A DNA stretch of 31,359 bases from Desulfuromonadales bacterium (GCA_029859485.1 JAOUDB010000001.1:1-31359), one strand, 5' to 3'. Shown: positions 15,164-22,940, counted from the first letter of the stretch. A program made the numbers and translations. Notes: generated from the letters alone by a model not told the origin.

Positions 15164-16921
15164 ATGTCACGCAAACAAACGCCGCTACGCCCGTATTTCG
15201 AGAAAATGCCTGAAATTGGCAAGCAACTCAGGGAAGGTGAGGTGCGTCGCTCCCAAGCCAACCTCGAGCTTGTTCGAGAGCAGGAAGAGATCATTGCCCA
15301 GGAGGTCGAACGGGTAAAAAAGGCGGGTATGCCAGCCGAGAAGATTCATCAGCGCGGCGGGATGACCATCTACGACCGCCTTGAATACCTTGTCGACGAC
15401 GGAACCTGGAACCCACTGCACACTCTCTACAACCCTGCTGACAACGAAGAGGGTTGCACCGGGGTTGTGAATGGCCTTGGCAAGATCGAGGGCAAGTGGG
15501 CAGTCATTATCGGTTTTGATAATAAAGTCATGGCTGGTGCCTGGATCGCCGGGCAGTCTGAAAACATCCTCATGGTTACCGACATGGCCAAACGTCTCAA
15601 TGTCCCTCTGGTCTGGTTGACCAATTGCAGTGGCGTCAAACTCATGGAGCAGGAGACTGTTTACGCCGGTCGCCGATCCAGTGGCGCTCCATTCTACCGT
15701 CACGCCGAGCTCAACCATCTGGGGATTCCGATTCTTAACGGTATCTACGGTACCAACCCTGCCGGCGGTGGTTACCAGGGGATCAGCCCGACCATTCTGC
15801 TGGCTCACGACGGATCGAACATCGCCGTCGGTGGCGCCGGCATTGTTGGCGGTATGAATCCAAAGGGCTACATTGATGAAGAAGCCGCTCAGGCACTCAT
15901 CGAAGGCACCAAGAACTTCAAAGGCAAGGCTCCGGGCCGGGTGGAGACTCACTTCGACCAGACGGCATATTTTCGTGAAGCCCACGATACGGAGGAGGGA
16001 GTCCTTGACGGCATCAAAGATTACATGCGCATGATGCCCGCTTACGATCCAACCATGTTCCGTGTGGCAGAACCTGCTGAGCCGAAGCTGGCAGTTGAGG
16101 ACCTCAACCTGATTCTCCCCGCCAACCAGAAACGTCCCTACGATGCCATCCAGATACTGGCGCGTCTCACTGATAACAGCGAGTTTATGGAATACCGTCC
16201 CGACTACGGTCGAGAGGTTTTCGCCGGTATCGCCAAAATCGACGGACTCCCTGTCGCTTTTATCGGCAACCAGCAAGGTGTTTTTCCCGGTTACCCGGAG
16301 TATGCCGAGGGAGCCTATCCCGGTGTTGGCGGTAAACATTACCGTGAGGGTCTCATCAAGCAGGGCGAGTTTGTCACTCTTTGTGGTCGTGACAACCTGC
16401 CGATCGTCTGGCTTCAGGATACCACCGGAATCGATGTTGGCGATCTCGCTGAGGAAGCGGAACTACTCGCCCTTGGACAGTCACTGGTCTACTCTATAGA
16501 ACAGACCGAGCTCTCCATGATGTGCGTTGTCCTACGTAAAGGAACTGCGGCCGCTCATTACATCATGTGTGGTCCTCAGGCCAACAATAACAACGCATTT
16601 ACCCTTGGCACCCCGCTCACCGAAATTTATGTCATGCATGGTGAAACAGCGGCTGCGGCCTCTTATGCACGCCGTCTGGTCAAGGAAGACGATGCCGGCA
16701 ATGACCTCACTCCGGTATTGGATAAGATGAACCAGATGATTCAGGATTACCAGGAGAAGTCGCGCCCGGTTTATAGCGCTGAGAAGGGTTTCGTCGACGA
16801 AATTGTGTCGCTGACCGACCTGCGAAAATACATACAGGCCTTCGCCGGCGCCAATTACCAGAATCCAAAGTCAATTACCCCTGTTCACCAAATGCTGCTG
16901 CCTCGTATCATCAAGGGTTAG
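15164..16921 (+). CDS. gcdA: Glutaconyl-CoA decarboxylase alpha subunit (carboxyltransferase)
   Basis: This is a 585-residue carboxyltransferase of the acyl-CoA carboxylase superfamily with two crotonase-like halves, matching the ~587 residues of Acidaminococcus GcdA. It moves the carboxyl group of glutaconyl-CoA to biotin. Visible features are EEGCTGVVNGLGKIEGKW in the N-half, the glycine-rich NPAGGGYQG and AVGGAGIVGG oxyanion regions, and in the C-half FIGNQQGVFPGYPEY, LQDTTGIDVG and MCGPQANNNNAFTLGTP. GTGAAAGGA lies upstream of the ATG at 15164. It is the last gene of the operon that starts with glutaryl-CoA dehydrogenase and is followed by a hairpin at 16936. Confidence 0.94.
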   Translation: MSRKQTPLRPYFEKMPEIGKQLREGEVRRSQANLELVREQEEIIAQEVERVKKAGMPAEKIHQRGGMTIYDRLEYLVDDGTWNPLHTLYNPADNEEGCTGVVNGLGKIEGKWAVIIGFDNKVMAGAWIAGQSENILMVTDMAKRLNVPLVWLTNCSGVKLMEQETVYAGRRSSGAPFYRHAELNHLGIPILNGIYGTNPAGGGYQGISPTILLAHDGSNIAVGGAGIVGGMNPKGYIDEEAAQALIEGTKNFKGKAPGRVETHFDQTAYFREAHDTEEGVLDGIKDYMRMMPAYDPTMFRVAEPAEPKLAVEDLNLILPANQKRPYDAIQILARLTDNSEFMEYRPDYGREVFAGIAKIDGLPVAFIGNQQGVFPGYPEYAEGAYPGVGGKHYREGLIKQGEFVTLCGRDNLPIVWLQDTTGIDVGDLAEEAELLALGQSLVYSIEQTELSMMCVVLRKGTAAAHYIMCGPQANNNNAFTLGTPLTEIYVMHGETAAAASYARRLVKEDDAGNDLTPVLDKMNQMIQDYQEKSRPVYSAEKGFVDEIVSLTDLRKYIQAFAGANYQNPKSITPVHQMLLPRIIKG

Positions 16922-16935
16922 TTAAGGTTAAATTT

Positions 16936-16957
16936 GCCCCGTCAAGAAGAACGGGGC
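16936..16957. terminator. Stem-loop after gcdA, possible weak terminator
   Basis: GCCCCGT (16936-16942) and ACGGGGC (16951-16957) form a 7-bp GC-rich stem with an 8-base loop, 15 bases after the gcdA stop. There is no T-run after it on the + strand, so it is a weak terminator or an mRNA-stabilising hairpin that could lower expression of the next genes. Confidence 0.45.
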
Positions 16958-16988
16958 GAATCACCTCCAGTATGGAAGAACAGATGGT

Positions 16989-17828
16989 ATGAATTCTCTC
17001 GCGGATAGTCTGGAAAATCACTATGCACCCCATGACCTGGAAGTCGCGGTGCTGAACGCGTTGGTCGCGGCCGGCAAGGATCCTGACAGGTTAGTGCCTG
17101 AGGACCTTTCTGCCATCGATGAATTTCATATCCGTGGCCGAAAGGCGACATCCGATCTGGCCAGCAGGCTGCAACTCAATGCCTCCACACAGGTTCTGGA
17201 CGCGGGTTGTGGTCTTGGGGGTGCCTCTCGCTATCTGGCTGCAGTGTTCGGCTGCAAGGTCACCGGAGTGGATATAACCGAGCCCTATTGCCGTGTTGCC
17301 ACCATGTTGGCCATGAGACTCGGCCTGGCGGACCGGGTCAGCTACCGTCATTGTGATGCGCTCGCCATGCCTTTCGCAGACTCCAGTTTCGACGTCGTCT
17401 GGACCCAGCATGCAACAATGAATATTTCTGACAAGTTCAGCTTCTATGAAGAAATTCTGAGGGTTCTTAAACCTGGAGGAGTGCTGGCCAGCTACGATAT
17501 ATTATCCGGGACAGGGGGCGATGTTTATTATCCAGTGCCTTGGGCACGCGATACTGCGACCAGCTTTTTAGTAAGTCCGAAGCAGATGCGCAATGTCCTC
17601 GAGGACGTCGGTTTTGAAATCGAGTATTGGCAAGACACTACGGAAATCGGGCGGTGCTGGTTTAAACGCATGGGTGATAAGCTTCGTAACCAAGGGGTGC
17701 CCCCTCTAGGAATCCACATCCTTCTGGGGGATGATTTTCAAGTCATGGCGCAAAACCAGGTGCGCAACCTCGAAGAAGACTGTATCTCTCTGATTGAAGC
17801 TGTTGTCCGGCGACCTGCCGGATCATAA
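16989..17828 (+). CDS. Class I SAM-dependent methyltransferase
   Basis: This 279-residue protein has the Rossmann SAM-binding motif I VLDAGCGLGGASRYLA (residues about 69-84), motif II VTGVDITEPY, a post-motif region FADSSFDVVWTQHATMNI and motif III LRVLKPGGVLASYDI. It resembles the UbiE/glycine-sarcosine methyltransferase branch, but the substrate cannot be read. The start at 16989 has GGAAG about 10 bases upstream. It follows the decarboxylase operon by 67 bases and precedes a carboxymuconolactone-decarboxylase-family gene; no pathway link is evident. Confidence 0.82.
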   Translation: MNSLADSLENHYAPHDLEVAVLNALVAAGKDPDRLVPEDLSAIDEFHIRGRKATSDLASRLQLNASTQVLDAGCGLGGASRYLAAVFGCKVTGVDITEPYCRVATMLAMRLGLADRVSYRHCDALAMPFADSSFDVVWTQHATMNISDKFSFYEEILRVLKPGGVLASYDILSGTGGDVYYPVPWARDTATSFLVSPKQMRNVLEDVGFEIEYWQDTTEIGRCWFKRMGDKLRNQGVPPLGIHILLGDDFQVMAQNQVRNLEEDCISLIEAVVRRPAGS

Positions 17829-17893
17829 TGTAACAAGTCAATCTGAGAAAAACTCCACGATAAAAACAGGCAGGCACAAGAAAAGGATTTGAT

Positions 17894-18292
17894 ATGTCGG
17901 ACGATATTGCCAGGAAAACTGCCGAAACAGCCAAGCTTTATTTTCGCGGGGTTGAGACGGAAAAACCGTACGAGCTCTGGAAATCTTTCGATAGCGGTCT
18001 GGCACGTGACCTCTCGATGTTCATTACCGGTCAGATGTATGCACGGGAAGTGTTACCTCACCCGATGCGTCAACTGGTTGCAGTTGCAGCCTTGACTGTG
18101 TTGGAAAAGAAAGAGGAACTCGAACTCCACCTTCGTGCCGCTCTGAATGTTGGCTGCCAGCCTCGTGAACTCGCAGAAGCGATTTTCCAGACGGCAGTCT
18201 ACGGAGGAGTCCCGGCCATGAACCAGGGGCTGCACGTCTTGCGTAAAGTTCTTAAGGACCAGGGTCTTTGGCCTCTTGGCGAAGCTGGCTGA
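17894..18292 (+). CDS. Carboxymuconolactone decarboxylase (CMD/AhpD-fold) family protein
   Basis: This 132-residue helical protein shows the CMD-family core: a LPHPMRQLVAVAALTVLEKKEEL helix, the HLRAALNVGCQPRELAEAIFQTAVYGGVPAMN block and a terminal helix. AhpD-type redox members have a CxxC pair; here a single Cys is present in NVGCQP, so peroxidase-reductase chemistry is unlikely. Anaerobes have no protocatechuate pathway, so the true reaction is unknown. AAAAGGA precedes the ATG by 7 bases. Its stop lies 20 bases from the stop of the opposing thioesterase gene. Confidence 0.8.
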   Translation: MSDDIARKTAETAKLYFRGVETEKPYELWKSFDSGLARDLSMFITGQMYAREVLPHPMRQLVAVAALTVLEKKEELELHLRAALNVGCQPRELAEAIFQTAVYGGVPAMNQGLHVLRKVLKDQGLWPLGEAG

Positions 18293-18303
18293 AAGGCCGT
18301 AGA

Positions 18304-18312
18304 GGGGGGGGG
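18304..18312 (+). repeat. Nine-G homopolymer between convergent genes
   Basis: Nine consecutive G directly abut the stop codon of the - strand thioesterase gene and follow the CMD-family gene by 11 bases. Runs this long are prone to slippage, but here a length change would not alter either coding frame. Confidence 0.9.
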
Positions 18313-18828
18313 CTATGGGGTGCCTGTGCCGAATTTTTTCGCCAGCGATTTCGAGGATGCTCGTTTTGCCATGCGTTTTTTTGCCCGCTCCGGCGCCTCG
18401 TCGTATAATAGTTTTTCTAGCTCGGTTTCAGGAATAACTCCATGAACTATCTTCTTTTCGCCATTGACGTCAAGGGTGACAAACGTGACGAACGATGTAG
18501 CGCAAACCGTACGTTCACCGGTTAGCATTTCCTCTGCAACAACCTTGACAAAAACTTCCACCGCGGTCCCATGTGTCCATACAACGAAGGCCTCCAGGCA
18601 AACCGATTGCCCTTCTCTGATAGGATGCAGAAAGTCGACCGAGTCGATCGATGCTGTGACGACTGATGTGCGGGCATGACGGGTTGCCGCTATTGCGGCA
18701 ACGTCATCGATGTTCGCCATGACTTTACCGCCGAACATGGTGCCGTAATGGTTGGTGTCCGGGGGGAGAACCATCAACGTCTTGATGGCACGTGATTGTT
18801 TGCAAAGCTTGGTTGGTTTATCTGTCAT
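18313..18828 (-). CDS. Hotdog-fold acyl-CoA thioesterase (YciA/YkhA-like)
   Basis: This 171-residue protein hydrolyses acyl-CoA thioesters to free acid and CoA. The signature PPDTNHYGTMFGGKVMANIDDVAAIAA (start of the hotdog helix, with the catalytic Asn/Asp region) is typical of BFIT/YciA enzymes, as are SIDSVDFLHPIREG and the later AEEMLTGERTVCATSFVTFV strand. The C-terminal 30 residues are basic (ERAKKRMAKRASSK). The gene reads opposite to the flanking catabolic genes and has its own promoter region in the 48-base gap to the next - strand gene, or is read through from it. A role in recycling CoA from dead-end intermediates is inferred. Confidence 0.87.
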   Translation of the reverse strand: MTDKPTKLCKQSRAIKTLMVLPPDTNHYGTMFGGKVMANIDDVAAIAATRHARTSVVTASIDSVDFLHPIREGQSVCLEAFVVWTHGTAVEVFVKVVAEEMLTGERTVCATSFVTFVTLDVNGEKKIVHGVIPETELEKLLYDEAPERAKKRMAKRASSKSLAKKFGTGTP

Positions 18829-18876
18829 CTTCTCTATCCTCTAGCCGGGCCTCTGATTAATCGTATCGACAAGCGG

Positions 18877-19668
18877 TCAGCTTTGGGTTGAGGTTGACGT
18901 AAGCAGATGCGTCAACAGGCTTCGGAGGGATGTCTTGAGCTCATCCGCGCAAGCGTACTGTACGTATCCGCTGTTATTCATCTCGCCAAGCGGTGTGTCG
19001 TGTTGTTGCTGGAGAATGATCATCGGCTTGCCGATGCCATAGGCGAGCCCCAAAGCGAGCATAACGTTGGGGGCTTGTCCTGCAAGATTGAAAATCGCAA
19101 GTCTGCACGAATAGAGTTCCTGGCAGAGCTCGCAGAGTTGGTTGTCATCGATCAAGGGACGGTCTGCAAGGAAAAATGAGAGTCCCTGTGTTTCGAGTGC
19201 TGGCTGGATTCCCTGCCAGAATAGCTTCAGGTCAGCCTCTCCATCAGGAATGGCAACGAAAACCCGCTGCTTTGCTGCCGGCGGCGCAATCGGTGTCCCT
19301 CCACTGTCGTGGTGAAAAAAAACGGCAAGTGGAGAAGACTGCATCTGCTTCTCCTTGGCAGCTTTGTTCAATTCGTTGATTTTGTCATCCAGACGGTTTA
19401 CCTGATGGCTGATGGTCCTGACAAATTTTTCCACACACTCCCGTTTTATGGATTTTCCGGATGGGGAATAGTCTGTGGGATTTAACTTGAAAGCAGGAAG
19501 ATTTATTATTTTGCCGTTATTGAGGAGTGCGGCTGATTGGTTGTAATTTTCCTGCCAACTGTCGAATGCTCGCAGATAGACGTACTGATTGTTCTTCAGG
19601 TATTTACTTATTCTTGACAATAAATAATTTAAATTATCAATCTGTTTAGAAAGTTCTGCGCTATCCAT
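18877..19668 (-). CDS. Helical N-terminus plus TIR/nucleoside-deoxyribosyltransferase-like domain, function unknown
   Basis: This 263-residue protein has an N-terminal half (1-110) of long charged helices with coiled-coil character (DSAELSKQIDNLNYLLSRISKYL; HQVNRLDDKINELNKAAKEK), a short linker and a C-terminal alpha/beta domain (135-255). The domain reads RVFVAIP..., an ADRPLIDD segment, then SCRLAIFNLAGQAPNVMLALGLAYGIGKPMIIL. That last stretch is the pattern of the nucleoside 2-deoxyribosyltransferase/TIR-like fold, where the usual text is 'PNVxxELGLA'. The conserved Glu is replaced here (MLALG, A205), so NAD or nucleoside hydrolysis may be lost. The N-terminal coding half and the region upstream are AT-rich. 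It diverges from the sigma-54 activator gene. I cannot name a function; a sensory or stress/defence-like role is possible. Confidence 0.6.
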   Translation of the reverse strand: MDSAELSKQIDNLNYLLSRISKYLKNNQYVYLRAFDSWQENYNQSAALLNNGKIINLPAFKLNPTDYSPSGKSIKRECVEKFVRTISHQVNRLDDKINELNKAAKEKQMQSSPLAVFFHHDSGGTPIAPPAAKQRVFVAIPDGEADLKLFWQGIQPALETQGLSFFLADRPLIDDNQLCELCQELYSCRLAIFNLAGQAPNVMLALGLAYGIGKPMIILQQQHDTPLGEMNNSGYVQYACADELKTSLRSLLTHLLTSTSTQS

Positions 19669-20001
19669 TGTTTTGCCTTTATGACACCTGCTGTAACTAC
19701 GGTTTTGCTGCTCGTGAAATTTTGTCTCTCTTGAGACACTTTAGTTTTCTTGTTTGATATTTTAAAATATCACATATGAACGATATTCGTTAAGTATTGC
19801 AAACACAATTAACGTTAAAATATAGGCTGTGTATGCCGACCTTTAAATGCGCCTGAACAATATTCATAACAAGGAAACTTTGTTTACTTATTCGGTAAAA
19901 CGGTGTTATAAATAATCCCTATCAAATGTGATGACATTGTGAATTTGTCGTTGCCCACTGTCTCTGTAAATCTCTGATTGATTCGGGAGCATAAACCTTA
20001 T
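19669..20001. promoter_or_regulatory. AT-rich divergent regulatory region rich in palindromes
   Basis: This 333-base gap separates the divergently read TIR-like gene and the sigma-54 activator. It holds a hairpin (TGTCTC 19723-19728, GAGACA 19733-19738), a perfect 16-bp palindrome GATATTTTAAAATATC (19756-19771), a split dyad AACGA-TAT-TCGTT (19779-19791) and a perfect TTAACGTTAA (19809-19818). CGTTAA (19788-19793) also faces TTAACG (19809-19814). No coding region was seen. These look like operator sites for one or more regulators. Confidence 0.5.
19883..19912 (+). promoter_or_regulatory. Candidate sigma-70 promoter for the sigma-54 activator gene
   Basis: TTTACT (19883-19888) and TATAAA (19907-19912) are separated by 18 bases, about 90 bases upstream of the activator's start. 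Both hexamers are imperfect, so this is a low-confidence call. Confidence 0.35.
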
Positions 20002-21765
20002 ATGAGATCGTCAACTTCGTTGCGAAGCCTGGATGCAAAGCGGTCATCTGAAGAGAAGACCTTGCGGTTGGTTTTTGGCCTTGACCGCAACCAGAAGGTT
20101 GTCTCGATTAGTGACAAAAATCCTTTCGACAACCAAGAACAGGATGTCCTGGTTGGTAAAAGCCTTGAACAGGTAGCTGCCCTTCGGCATTTCTATGCTT
20201 TGCTGGCCAGGGGCTTCTGCTTCAAATCCTTGCCGGTGCCGGTTGATGATCGCTGGTATACAGCAGAATACCGGCCCGGCGTTGTAAATGGTGCCTTGGC
20301 CGGGGGAGAATTGGTTTTGACTGCTCTTGATCGTGGCAATGAGGCAACCATGATTCTTCATGATTTTGTCCAGTCAATCGATCCGTTCTCTCTGGAGGCC
20401 GGTGGCGGCATTCTGTTGGTTGATCGTGCCGGATTTATCCTGATGGTCAACCGTGAGTTTGCCGATATCCTCGGGCTGCAAGTTGTCGAAATGGTTGGCC
20501 GCCATGTCAACGAGTCGTACCCGGACACGACCTTGTCTCGTCTGCCCAAAGTTATGGATTCGGGAAAGGCCGAAATTGGTGAGCCGCACCAGTTGAACGG
20601 TCGGGAAATTGTTGCCAGTCGTTGGCCCCTGATAAAAAATGGCAAAACTTTTGGAGCCTACGGCAAGGTGCAGTTACGGGATGGGAAGGGGGGCTCTCCA
20701 AGGGTCGGCAATCTATCGCCGCAAGAAAACAGGTCCTCTCGCAGGAGTATTGCTGGCCACCGTCCAAAGGCCCTCTACAATGTTGATCACATCGTCTGTC
20801 ATGGTCAGACCATGCATGATCTGAAGGAGCGCCTGGCGAGAATTTCTGGTCGCTCTTCAACCGTATTGCTGACTGGCGAGAGTGGAACCGGCAAGGAACT
20901 TTTTGCGCATGCGATTCACTCCTCCAGTCGTCGCAGTGACGGCCCTTTCGTAAGGGTCAATTGTGCCGCGATCCCTGAGAATCTTCTTGAGGCAGAGCTT
21001 TTCGGTTATGTTGAGGGAGCTTTCTCGGGAGCAAGACGCGGTGGTCAGATTGGTAAGTTCGAGCAGGCTCACGGTGGTACGCTTTTCCTTGACGAAATCA
21101 GTGAGATGCCACTTGCCATGCAGGCTAAGCTGTTGCGAGTTTTGCAGGAACGTGAAGTTGCCCCACTGGGCAGTCAGGATATCCGCTTTGTCGATGTTCG
21201 TTTCATTGCTGCCACTAATTGTGATGCTCTGACTCTGGTTAAGGAGGGGAGGTTGCGTTCCGACCTTTATTATCGTATTAACGTCGTATCTCTGCCTATC
21301 CCGCCGTTGCGAGACCGTAAGGAAGATATCTTTCATCTTACCAGACATTTCGTCGAGCAGTTTAATATCGAATTTGATTTGAATGTTCAGGGCCTCAGTT
21401 CTCGTGCCTGGACAGCATTAAAATCCTATCCATTCCCAGGGAATGTCCGTGAACTGCGCAGTGCCATCGAGAGTGCTTTCAATATGGTAAACGGTCCGTT
21501 TATCAGACTGTATGATCTTCCCGTGCCGATTGCCGAACTCCACAGTCCTGATGAACCTGTCGTTTTCGGCAGTGGTGTGTTCGGTCTGGGTGCCTCTAAG
21601 GACTTGGGGGGGCGGTCGCTTCAGGACATTATGGAAGAGATTGAAAAGGATCTGATCCTGAGTGCAATGGAAAAGGTCGGCGGCAACAAACTGGTCGCTG
21701 CCAATCTGCTTGGGATTTCCCGACCCGGGCTATATAAGAAGTTGCAGAAATACAAGCTGCACTAG
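20002..21765 (+). CDS. Sigma-54-dependent activator (PAS, AAA+, Fis-type HTH)
   Basis: This 587-residue enhancer-binding protein has an N-terminal sensory part (1-125, unclassified), a PAS-like domain (about 130-225, GGGILLVDRAGFILMVNREFADILG), a sigma-54 AAA+ domain (about 260-490) and a C-terminal Fis-type helix-turn-helix (GGNKLVAANLLGISRPGLYKKLQKY). Walker A is GESGTGKE at 292-299 and Walker B LFLDEI at 361-366. The sigma-54-contacting loop is GAFSGA (339-344) in place of the usual GAFTGA. The ATG at 20002 has GGGAG (19985-19989) upstream; a TTG at 19978 is also in frame. A -24/-12 promoter lies 266 bases downstream of its stop, before the ABC importer genes, so these are its most likely targets. 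The PAS domain suggests control by a ligand or redox state. Confidence 0.92.
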   Translation: MRSSTSLRSLDAKRSSEEKTLRLVFGLDRNQKVVSISDKNPFDNQEQDVLVGKSLEQVAALRHFYALLARGFCFKSLPVPVDDRWYTAEYRPGVVNGALAGGELVLTALDRGNEATMILHDFVQSIDPFSLEAGGGILLVDRAGFILMVNREFADILGLQVVEMVGRHVNESYPDTTLSRLPKVMDSGKAEIGEPHQLNGREIVASRWPLIKNGKTFGAYGKVQLRDGKGGSPRVGNLSPQENRSSRRSIAGHRPKALYNVDHIVCHGQTMHDLKERLARISGRSSTVLLTGESGTGKELFAHAIHSSSRRSDGPFVRVNCAAIPENLLEAELFGYVEGAFSGARRGGQIGKFEQAHGGTLFLDEISEMPLAMQAKLLRVLQEREVAPLGSQDIRFVDVRFIAATNCDALTLVKEGRLRSDLYYRINVVSLPIPPLRDRKEDIFHLTRHFVEQFNIEFDLNVQGLSSRAWTALKSYPFPGNVRELRSAIESAFNMVNGPFIRLYDLPVPIAELHSPDEPVVFGSGVFGLGASKDLGGRSLQDIMEEIEKDLILSAMEKVGGNKLVAANLLGISRPGLYKKLQKYKLH

Positions 21766-21861
21766 GTCGGCCTCAGGTGGTATAGCCGTCAGAATAGGAC
21801 TTGTTGTGCTCCGGTCAGATTTGTTTGTAATGCTATGTTCACCAAAGTTTCTGGGGCTTCA

Positions 21862-21931
21862 AATTTGTCCCTTATGTCATCGTCTTTAACAGTCTCAATA
21901 TCAATGTAAACAATTGGTGACAAATTAGTCA
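21862..21931. promoter_or_regulatory. Dyad sites upstream of the -24/-12 promoter, candidate activator-binding sites
   Basis: AATTTGTC (21862-21869) recurs in inverse as GACAAATT (21919-21926). The second copy lies within TGACAAATTAGTCA (21918-21931), a 14-base near-palindrome with only one mismatched pair. They lie 100-170 bases upstream of the sigma-54 promoter, the usual distance for enhancer sites. The same AATTTGTC also occurs at 19942-19949 ahead of the activator gene. The rest of the 359-base gap (21766-22124) holds no gene I can support. Confidence 0.45.
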
Positions 21932-22030
21932 GGGAGAAGTCGTCTGAAGTTCTTTTAATCTCTAAAATTACTTACTAAGTTCAGGGTTTTAGCGTTCCGT
22001 TAAGGCCCATTTAAATTTTATAACGCTGTT

Positions 22031-22046
22031 TGGTATTCGTTTTGCA
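22031..22046 (+). promoter_or_regulatory. Sigma-54 (-24/-12) promoter of the ABC importer operon
   Basis: TGGTATTCGTTTTGCA has the invariant GG (22032-22033) and GC (22044-22045) separated by exactly 10 bases, and the TTGCA of the -12 element is perfect. Transcription would begin near 22057, about 68 bases before livG. The gene just upstream encodes a sigma-54 activator, which supports the call. Confidence 0.75.
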
Positions 22047-22124
22047 CCATTCTTTTCATATATAAGACTGTCAAGTGCAGTGTCACATGTCTGTCGTCTT
22101 CTGGAACTCCGGAGATAAGCTATT

Positions 22125-22940
22125 ATGAGTGATAATCAGCCCCTGCTAAAGGTCGATAATATTTTTCTGTCTTTTGGTGGTGTGCATGCTCTGCGAGAAG
22201 TCTCTTTCGAAGTTGAGTCTGGAGAGGTCTTCTCAATAATTGGCCCTAATGGTGCGGGCAAGACATCGATGCTCAATTGCATCTCTGGGCGCTATCAGCC
22301 CAACCGCGGACAGATCGCCTTCAAGGGGCAGAATGTCATCGGCTTGAAACCAAACGACCGTTGTACTCTTGGTATAGGTCGAACCTTTCAGAACCTTGCG
22401 CTTTTCAATCATATGACTGTGTTAGACAATATTATGGTTGGACGCCACCACCTGCTCAAGAACAATTTTCTGACGGGTCCTTTGTACTGGTTCTCAGGTG
22501 CTCGTAATGAGGAGCTGAAACATCGTCGGGAAGTCGAGGACATTATTGATTTTCTCGAAATTGCCCATATTCGCAAAGAGGTTGCAGGAACGCTTTCTTA
22601 TGGTTTGCGCAAACGGGTCGAACTGGCCCGGGCGGTTGCTTTGCGCCCCGACCTGATTCTGCTTGATGAGCCGATGGCAGGTATGAATCTGGAAGAAAAA
22701 GAAGATATGGCCCGTTACGTTATCGATCTCAATGAAGAGTGGGGCATGACAGTCATTATGATTGAGCACGATATGGGCGTGGTCATGGACATCTCGCACC
22801 GAGTGATGGTCCTTGATTTCGGCAAAGAAATATGTACCGGCCTCCCCGATGAAGTTATGGATAACGAGCAGGTGAAATCTGCTTATCTAGGTGTTGGTCT
22901 CGATGACGAAACACAGGAAAAGCCTGGAGAGGTGGCTTGA
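22125..22940 (+). CDS. livG: Branched-chain-type ABC transporter ATP-binding protein LivG
   Basis: This 271-residue ATPase belongs to the high-affinity branched-chain amino acid/carboxylate importer family. Walker A is GPNGAGKT (residues 40-47), the signature is the LSYGLRKRVELARA variant of LSGG, and Walker B is LILLDEPMAG followed by the LivG-typical MNLEEKEDM. IEHDMGVVMDISHRVMVLDFG is the switch region. It is the first gene after the sigma-54 promoter. Its TGA stop overlaps the ATG of the next gene by one base (TGATG), which indicates translational coupling to an acyl-CoA synthetase. Importers in such a setting often carry aromatic or other organic acids. Confidence 0.93.
   Translation: MSDNQPLLKVDNIFLSFGGVHALREVSFEVESGEVFSIIGPNGAGKTSMLNCISGRYQPNRGQIAFKGQNVIGLKPNDRCTLGIGRTFQNLALFNHMTVLDNIMVGRHHLLKNNFLTGPLYWFSGARNEELKHRREVEDIIDFLEIAHIRKEVAGTLSYGLRKRVELARAVALRPDLILLDEPMAGMNLEEKEDMARYVIDLNEEWGMTVIMIEHDMGVVMDISHRVMVLDFGKEICTGLPDEVMDNEQVKSAYLGVGLDDETQEKPGEVA

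Noticed and set aside
15185..16339. 384-codon open frame on the - strand opposite gcdA
   Set aside because: It is antisense to a clear carboxyltransferase and the translation shows no recognisable domain.
18304..18312. Nine-G run as a phase-variation switch
   Set aside because: It lies between two stop codons of convergent genes, so a length change would not alter a reading frame or an obvious promoter.
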